In this document: in pieces, positions 57,248 to 64,000 of the stretch | Numbering within the stretch: the first letter of the stretch is position 1 | How the letters are laid out: each line of letters starts with the position of its first letter | Assembly (NCBI GenBank): GCA_016800925.1 | Contig: JABCPU010000124.1 | Coordinates: 62,001 to 126,000 of the forward strand | Reading direction: 5' to 3' | DNA length: 64,000 nt | DNA from: Suillus spraguei | Lineage: Eukaryota > Basidiomycota > Agaricomycetes > Boletales > Suillaceae | Program-made: the position numbers and the translations under genes | Notes under the pieces: generated by a model | What the model was told of the DNA's origin: nothing | The model's database searches: none | What the model saw: only the letters and a program-made list of their open reading frames with translations

Positions 57248-60200
57248 CTTTTGAGTGACCTTGCCTGACGGTGAGGTAATAATCAGAATGAGGAGAAGGA
57301 GACAATAATGTGAAGCAGCAATTCGATGAGCGTATTTAAGAATTTTGCTGGTATGGCCACAACATACCCTGAATGATGGGTTGTGGACGCGCCGATTGGT
57401 GGATTATCTTAAAACACCCACAACATAATAATGACGACCAAAGAATGCCACCATCAATTACAACGGTGACTAGCACAACGGGGGAGATTGTGGAGGCGTA
57501 CACTGGGAGATCAACGCATATTGCAACCGCAGTAAAGCATTCTTTGTCGGCACACATCCCTACCAGCTGGCAAGTGTCCAATAAGGCGTACGGTATCGAA
57601 GCAGTGTGATGCCGCGGAAATCTGAGTCTAGAACGTAAGTACAATAGCAACAACCATTCTAGTCAAGTGCTAACCTCTGCGAGGCGTGATGTTACAGGCA
57701 TTTGACTTCTTCTAAAATTTTATTTATCGGTGTCGCGGGCCATTCAGAATGAATACTGTTGTCGCATTGGCAATGTAGTGATAAGATGCTCCACAACAAC
57801 TTCCAAACTATGTTCGAAATCGCGTCCTTTTTGAGTCGCAGGTCTTAACTTCTTCCGCTGTTGTCTGTGCCAGAACCCATGCAAAATGCTCAATAGTAGC
57901 TCAGAGGACACAGAACAGAGTAAATAATTCAATAAGTTAAAAATAAACTCTCAGGGAGGCTGGTGTCGACACCGAAGAAAGGACTTTAATGTGGAAAAAA
58001 CTTACTTGAAGATACCTTCATAGTCTCACCATTGAGTGTGTTTGGTTGGTCAGACCTTTTCCCGCCAAATTAGATATCATCATCATTTCTGTTCAAAAAA
58101 CGCACTTGAAGCTTGAGGCTAAATGCTGCATTTCAATTTGCTTGGGGTGACCACCTTGCTTATGGTCTGCTTGTTTTACAGACATACACAATGATGCATC
58201 GATGAGGACTCAGGAAGGTGAGAAGGATAAGCCCTACACTCACCCGCTTTCCCTTAATTATTTTTCCTATCATCAACAAACTTTTTCTTTCCAACAAGTT
58301 CCAAACTGCTGTCAACGACACAAAGAAAGGGCTCACAAATGGATATTGTAGTGATTACCAATCGCCTGCGTCCGGAAACAGCCGAAGTAACGACCACCAT
58401 CAACGACCACCGCCTCAGCTCAGTACCGTCGTCGCTCGCGGTCATCCCTTCACCGTTTATTGGCCCTTAGTCTGTCTCTCGTCACCGTCACCTCCTTAGT
58501 CGTCTGGAATCTGTCAAAAACAAGCAAAACTCTTGTTAATCCTGTCAAATACCATACCCCTTCATAGCGCCACTCACTCGATTTTCATACACTCTCTCCT
58601 TTCTCTCTACTCTGCCCTGTCAGGCTCAACGCCACGCCCTTCTGCATCCATTTCACCTAATCGATCGGTCTTTCATACCCGCGGACCCTTAGCGTTTCAT
58701 AGTATAAAATAGCTCATGTACACTCGTTTCTACAGGCAATCAGATCAGTCTCACGGTCCAGTATCACAGCCCAGTCTCGTCCCGTATCACGCTCGTTATT
58801 ATCAGTATCAGTCTTATCGTCTTTCGTCACAGAATTATAATTCTCATTATCGCAGAACTATCGCTAACGACTCGTCTCGCGCTCTTATTTTAGCAGGTCC
58901 ACACCTTACGAAACTCGCAGCCGGAGCCTTACTGGTTCTTACAGTATCTTTGGAAGAACTTGTATATTGTCATTTCTCATATACTCATCTCATCTCAAGC
59001 TGATATCCTAGCTGTGGAGTCGGTTGCTGAAGATGTTCCCGCGGAAGCAGTATTGAAATTCAAAATATATGTCGAGCAAAAGGATCGGAATGGTGCATGA
59101 ACTACTGTAACCTTTGAGCGACAGCATGACGGAGACATGAAATGGAAATGACAGCGTTTAAAGGCAATAACAATGTTGCAGCAGGTTGAAATGTTGATGA
59201 TTCGGATTGTGCAAACTATACAAGCGCAGGAGGCCGGGTACGGTGTTACAGGATCAGTTGAGTCGACAGACGACAATCACACGGTACACTCCAAATTGCC
59301 CGGCAAATGCCGTCACTGTTGACATTGCCATCACCATGACTTCGATGAACTTCAAGTTCACCTATGAATCAAGACCACAGAAGTGCCCATGCACGTGGAT
59401 GGTCAATGGTCATGCACTCATCCAAATGTCTCTCCCGTTCACCTAGGCTACTCAGAAACCTCCGCTGGTCGTCTGCCAGTATAACTTTTACGAGACATTC
59501 TCCAACGACGGTACAGGTAGCATGGAGCAGGGTAACATTTTTAAAGTACCTTCAGCTCAGGGAATTTTTCAGCCCGCCCCCACTTCTCAGTCAAGTGTGT
59601 CACCTGTGACGAACCTTGCACAGTCGATCAGAATCTGACTGGTAGGGAATCCAGACAAATCAGAAGCTGCGAGCGTCTTGGCGGCGCGTGCAGTTGCAGG
59701 GTCTTGCAATATACGGGCAATGAAATCGCCTCGTCGCCAGCCACTCCACCAAACTTCTGAAGGACCACACGCCAACCGCTCAGCCACTATACGTTACGCG
59801 AACCTGACTACGTTGTAATTTATTGGGTGCCAATGTGAGACTGTCGTTCTCTGACCAGAGGTTTCGAGAGTACAGCAAACAGTGGAGCTCAGGTAGCGCA
59901 CGTATATGGCAGTCATGCAAACAATACTGCAAGTAGTCAAGACTGTCGTCCCTTGACCGTTACGCCAAAAGCCAGTGATAATCAGTGCTCAAGCGCTCGC
60001 GCTTGATTTTCACGGACTTGACCTTCGAATGGATTCCTTTGCTCACGGCCAATTGTACACAGCGTTGTAGAGGGTGAAAACGCGAAGAGACTTGGTGCGT
60101 CTATTTGCAAAATGAACGAAGAACAATAATATTGTATTTCCTGAGTTGTTACTGTAGGTTATATCATCGAAAAAAGGGTGTCCTTGTATATTTTATGCAC

Positions 60201-60338
60201 ATCATGATTGTATACCTAGCTTTGCGACGTCCTCATAATGGTGATATTGGCCTTATCGTAGCTGGAAGAAAGATGAGAGATACATAGCATATGGTGGAGA
60301 CCACGGGTGGATCCATGAATGAATGAATGAATGTCATA
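57248..60338. other. 3 kb region without a recognised gene
   Basis: Several frames of 60-98 codons (57373-57609, 58218-58499, 58716-59003, 59207-59446) have no recognisable family or consistent splice structure. At about 60270-60297 the sequence GAGATACATAGCATATGGTGGAGA repeats a piece of the WD40 pseudogene (51971-51994), reading RYIAYGGD, apparently a tiny duplicated fragment. Confidence 0.45.
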
Positions 60339-60624
60339 TTAACCTCCAGCAGCCTCGCTTGAACCTCCACCGAGCCCAATATATGTCACGATGTCGCTCT
60401 CGAGCTCCTCGCGCTTCTTGCTCTCTTCTAGGAGATCACGTTGAATGATGATGCCAAGGTTCTCTCGCTTAGCTGAGTGATACATTGTGGCATTAGAGTG
60501 GATGTGATGCTGCTCGTGATCATGAATACTCACAGGAACGTTTCGAGATGGTTCCTGGCGCGGGTGACGCTGTTGCAAGGATGATGAAAGATACAAACGC
60601 ACTGAAGAGCACATAAGGCTGCAT
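60339..60624 (-). CDS. Small secreted protein with dibasic (Kex2-type) sites
   Basis: Two exons: 60624-60534 and 60472-60339, with a 61 bp GT-AG intron. The 74-residue product starts with a clear signal peptide (MQPY, hydrophobic VLFSAFVSFIILATA, likely cut after ATAS or nearby), then PAPGTISKR. Further Lys-Arg pairs follow at SKR (residues 32-33) and KKR (49-51), so Kex2-like processing would release ENLGIIIQRDLLEES(KK) and EELESDIVTYIGLGGGSSEA. No cysteines. No CaaX box, so it is not an ordinary basidiomycete lipopeptide pheromone. Family unknown; a small secreted or peptide-precursor role is inference. It was recovered by splicing; the longest unspliced frame starts differently. Confidence 0.62.
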
Positions 60625-62361
60625 GTTTGGGGTAAAGAGGAGTTACCAATACTTCGTTGATACATAACAGTAAAGGCTTTTAAATATTCTCATAGGTCCG
60701 CTCCATTTTGGCCTGTATTTTCAGATCGGGGCCAGCTGGCCTTCGACAAAGGTAAAATTTTGAACTTCGAAATGTGGCACCGCCGCAATACAGCATTCAA
60801 TGGTCGTGATGAGTTGCGCGGTAATCGCCCAGTAACTGATACATTATACAAATGAATCCGCTGCGGTCCGAAGTTTCATCATCATGACTCACCCGCACCC
60901 AGTTAGCCGACATTCAGTAACATGAGAGGAGCTGCCACGACAGCTATGCACGAATGAAAATTCAAATGTGTCATCATGCCGCCAGCACGTCATTGCCAGC
61001 ATCTCTCATCGCAAGTGCAGTGTAGCCTACAATGGAAAGATGATCAATTTGTGGTGACCCAGATTCCTCTCCGAGGAAGACAGTGGAGTTATTTTTGAAA
61101 TTCCTTGGAGCGCTACATTAGGCATGTCTTTGAGAGTAGCAGAATCTTAATCGTCTCGTTCTGCAATCCATGGTCGAGCGTACAGTGTCTGAGAAGCAAG
61201 GAATAAAAAGCCCACCCAACATTTTTGCGACAAAGTAGCAGTCACTCAGCTCTGAAAACCAAAATTTATAGTTATCTCTTCTCTTCAGCGCGCTCATATC
61301 CGTTGTCAGTCTTTCTGAGGTGTAACCCATACCGAGAGTCATCGTAAGACGATACTATGAGGATTCGCGATCGCCACTGAATATAGGTAGCCAGTTTTTG
61401 AGGTCTGAGGCCATATACCTGATGCAATCCGGACAAATTTCAGAGCAAAGTGCAATCAGACAAAACGGGCCGGGACGGCGGAGGCCTGATGCGTATCCAA
61501 ACAAAATTTTAGTGAAACGGCAGGGCCAAATTTGTAAGCGTACTTGCTTCGGAACGAGAATGGCATGATCAGTCTTGTTCCCGACAACAATCTTCGCTGT
61601 TTGCGTTTCTCTCTTCTTTGCTCTTGCCATTTGTGCGGCGCTCTACAGTTTTAGTCTATTTTTTTTTCCTGACGTCCAGATCATAACCTCTACTACTGTC
61701 CCCACTGTCGTATCACGCGTTAGCACACTTGGGGCGCAACCAAATAAAAGTCCCCAACATTGTAATGCTGTTCAAATCAGGGGACGTATTCGAAATCAAC
61801 ATTCCTAAATATATCTCGGGGGTCGGGATATGTATCGCATCTGTCCATACACCTTTTCTGACTGTCTGGGCAGGCCTCAGGCCTCAGGTGCCAATGTTGT
61901 AGCTACCTCCTTTTGGAACTGCTATTATTCATTCGGCCACTCCCGTTCTTTCAGCTACCTAAATGACTTGTAAGTTGTGACCAAGTCGTGGCCTAGAACG
62001 CACGCCGAGTGGCCAGCAATGCGGCTTTGCAATGGGAGTTCTGCCAGGTTCTGCGACGCTCCCTTTGTGTGAGTTCTAATGTGGGCTCATTATCTATCGC
62101 CACGTCTCACATCAATGCAGTTGGAGTACCGTTAGTTTTCCCCTTAATTCTGCCAGCCACATTGGCAGAACATGGTTCTGCCGAGTTGTGTGCACAACCA
62201 GGCATGGCAGCAAGCAGCAAAACGTGCGAGTTCTGCCAACAACGATACATGGAACCCAGCTATTGCAGATCGCTTATCTAGTCCTCTTGTTGTGCAGGTG
62301 TTTATTCACCTGCCTTGGCAGCCTCCTCAGTGTGCTCTCTTCTCCCATAACCATCCAAGAT
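60625..62361. other. Intergenic region of 1.7 kb
   Basis: Nothing assignable. A 91-codon frame on minus (61355-61630, MARAKKRETQTAKIVVGNKT) and a hydrophobic plus frame (61575-61808) overlap and cannot both be real; neither is recognised. Confidence 0.45.
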
Positions 62362-63930
62362 ATGCCCAGTTTAAACATGCCAGAATGTGCACACTACATC
62401 CCCCCTGCAGAAACAAAGGAAGACTGTAAGAGTATCCAACAGATACAATATATTTGTCTAACGACTTTTCGTGTAGTGGAATTTGCGGATCTTTCCATCA
62501 TCGACCTTTCTAAAGCACATACAGCAAAAGGGCGCGCAGAGCTCTATCCGCAGCTTCGAGATGCACTCCGTACCCATGGCTTTGTCTATGCTATCAATCA
62601 TGGTTATACCCAAGCTCAGGTACAACTAGTTCGTGTCACTCATGGTCAAGGGTCTCTGAATTTATATTGTAGCGTGACAGGATCTTTGACATAGCTAGTG
62701 TGCCTTTCAACGACGTTTCTCTAGATGAACAAAATACATACACCGCCAGTATCGAGAGAACGGGATCTTATGCAGGTTATAAACCCCGTCAATTCTGGGT
62801 GCGTCGTATTCCACAAGGGACAACATTTGCGAAACTTACTGCTCTCATTCAGAGAGTCAATACGGAAAATCAAAATTTTGATCAGATCGATAATTATGCA
62901 AGTAGGTGTTACAAATACTTGTGTGATAGGTGCTTTTTATGATTCGGCAGTAAATATCGATGTCACAAAACGTCCCCATCCCACGGCCTTGCGCCCTTTC
63001 ATTCCAGAGCTCGATGATTTTGCTCGCCATAATTACTTTAACATTCTCCACCCGGTCCTGCGGTAAATTCTGCTGTGAGTCTCTACTGATGTTTCAACTT
63101 ATGAGCACTATCAGACAGTTTGATCGCGTTAAGCCTTGAGCTGCCCGAGGAAACTTTGGTGGAAAAACACAGCTTTGACCGAACGGGAGATACCGCTGGT
63201 TAGTCTTTCCTCTCTTGTATCTAGTCCTAGATCGATGAGCACATTTGTAGTCACGTTCATGAAATAGTAAAGGCCCTTTCTTCGCGACTGCTTCTTAACT
63301 TATAGACTCTCGTCAAGCTATAGGCGTTCGAATGATGAAGAGGAAAAATCAAAAAATGTCTGGATGAAGGGACACGGAGGTACACTCGATCCATCTTTTA
63401 TTACAAACTGATCTCCTGAATCAGGCAGACGTTGGCAGCATTACCATTCTATGGAGCCAGCCTGTCGCGGGCCTACAGATCATGGCTCCCGACGGCAAAT
63501 GGAGATGGGTCCGACACATTAATAATGGTGTGGTACGCCCGCAAAACACTACCATGATATCTGCGAACCTGATGTTCTGTCCTAGGTCATCAACACAGGC
63601 GACATGATGAAATTCTTCACAGGTGGATACTACAAGCCCACGATCCACCGCGTTGTCCAGCCCCCCTCGGACCAACGCGCCTACGATCGTCTGGGTGTAT
63701 ACTGCTTCGTAATGCCAGACAACGACGTTCGTTTGTTGCCGTGTGCTGACAGCCCTGTATTAAAGCGCGTTGGAATTGAGCGCCAGTGTCCTGATGAGGA
63801 TTCGCCATCGTGCGAGACGTGGAGAAAGCAAAGGATAATGAAATATGGGCGGTCTGATCTTGAGAAGGGGGTGGAACGTGGTATTGAGGAGGAGGTTATC
63901 GAGGGGATTGTGGTGAAACATTACAACTGA
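62362..63930 (+). CDS. 2-oxoglutarate/Fe(II)-dependent dioxygenase
   Basis: Start MPSLNMPECAHYIPPA at 62362, about eight exons, TGA ending at 63930. The N-terminal DIOX_N-like part reads EFADLSIIDLSKAHTA and ALRTHGFVYAINHGYTQAQ. The jelly-roll core has MKGHGDVGSITILWSQPVAG, with HGD as the first two iron ligands after splicing at GAG|..CAG|AC, then GLQIMAPDGKW, INTGDMMKFFTGG and YKPTIHRVVQPPSDQ, with the distal His. The 2OG-binding Arg is in YDRLGVYCF. About 400 residues, as in the isopenicillin-N-synthase-like group. Substrate unknown. The C-terminal 60 residues are charged (RSDLEKGVERGIEEEVIEG), as in fungal relatives. No pathway partners are visible before the window ends. Confidence 0.9.
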
Positions 63931-64000
63931 GCATTTAATGTTCGATCATTCTTCAGATCTTGCTGTCATTGGTTCAATGACTTTCTTTTAGTTTCAAAAT

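Noticed and set aside
60339..60624. Basidiomycete mating pheromone precursor
   Set aside because: The C-terminus is SSEAAGG with no CaaX motif, and no receptor gene is nearby.

Overview
The window is nuclear DNA of a filamentous basidiomycete of class Agaricomycetes. Genes are split by many 45-80 bp GT-AG introns, and FunK1 kinases, HET-domain proteins, a wax-synthase-domain protein, a basidiomycete alpha-kinase and F-box and WD40 families are present. The style of the WD40 and HET proteins resembles Boletales families; that placement is inference from memory of the families.

Region 1 (1-11 kb) is repeat-rich. Three copies of a dispersed repeat (R1, R3, R2) are present. The left one is joined to a truncated copy of the 3' end of the YEATS gene at 10.9-14.2 kb. 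R3 is split by a 3.37 kb element (2021-5391) with about 33 bp terminal inverted repeats and a short target duplication. This element carries two divergent genes: an integrase-core protein and an alpha-kinase. It is the most interesting structure in the window. A DUF6534-like membrane-protein gene lies at 7.7-9.1 kb.

Region 2 (10.9-20.5 kb) is housekeeping: a YEATS-domain chromatin protein divergent from FEN1 (flap endonuclease), a conserved hypothetical protein, and an FGGY carbohydrate kinase.

Region 3 (19.9-32 kb) is a segmental duplication of about 4 kb (tail of the FGGY kinase plus a TPR/HET-domain gene). It flanks a FunK1 kinase and a FunK1 fragment. The left HET gene follows the intact FGGY kinase; the right one follows a decayed FGGY tail.

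Region 4 (32.5-40 kb) holds a wax-synthase-domain acyltransferase, a tandem pair of small membrane proteins, and a TKL-like kinase. A 1.33 kb PIF/Harbinger-like element sits in the left duplicate; the right duplicate preserves the empty site.

Region 5 (40.9-49.7 kb) is again mostly core: the Pol epsilon histone-fold subunit Dpb4, an F-box gene with a 66 bp near-perfect palindrome, a Hos3-type histone deacetylase, and a peroxisomal Pex24-domain membrane protein.

Region 6 (49.7-64 kb) is mixed: a decayed WD40 gene, a tandem array of tRNA-derived SINE-like units with a solo relative, an AGC-like kinase, a small secreted Kex2-type peptide precursor, and a 2-oxoglutarate/Fe(II) dioxygenase. Long stretches at 57.3-60.3 and 60.6-62.3 kb hold nothing I recognise.
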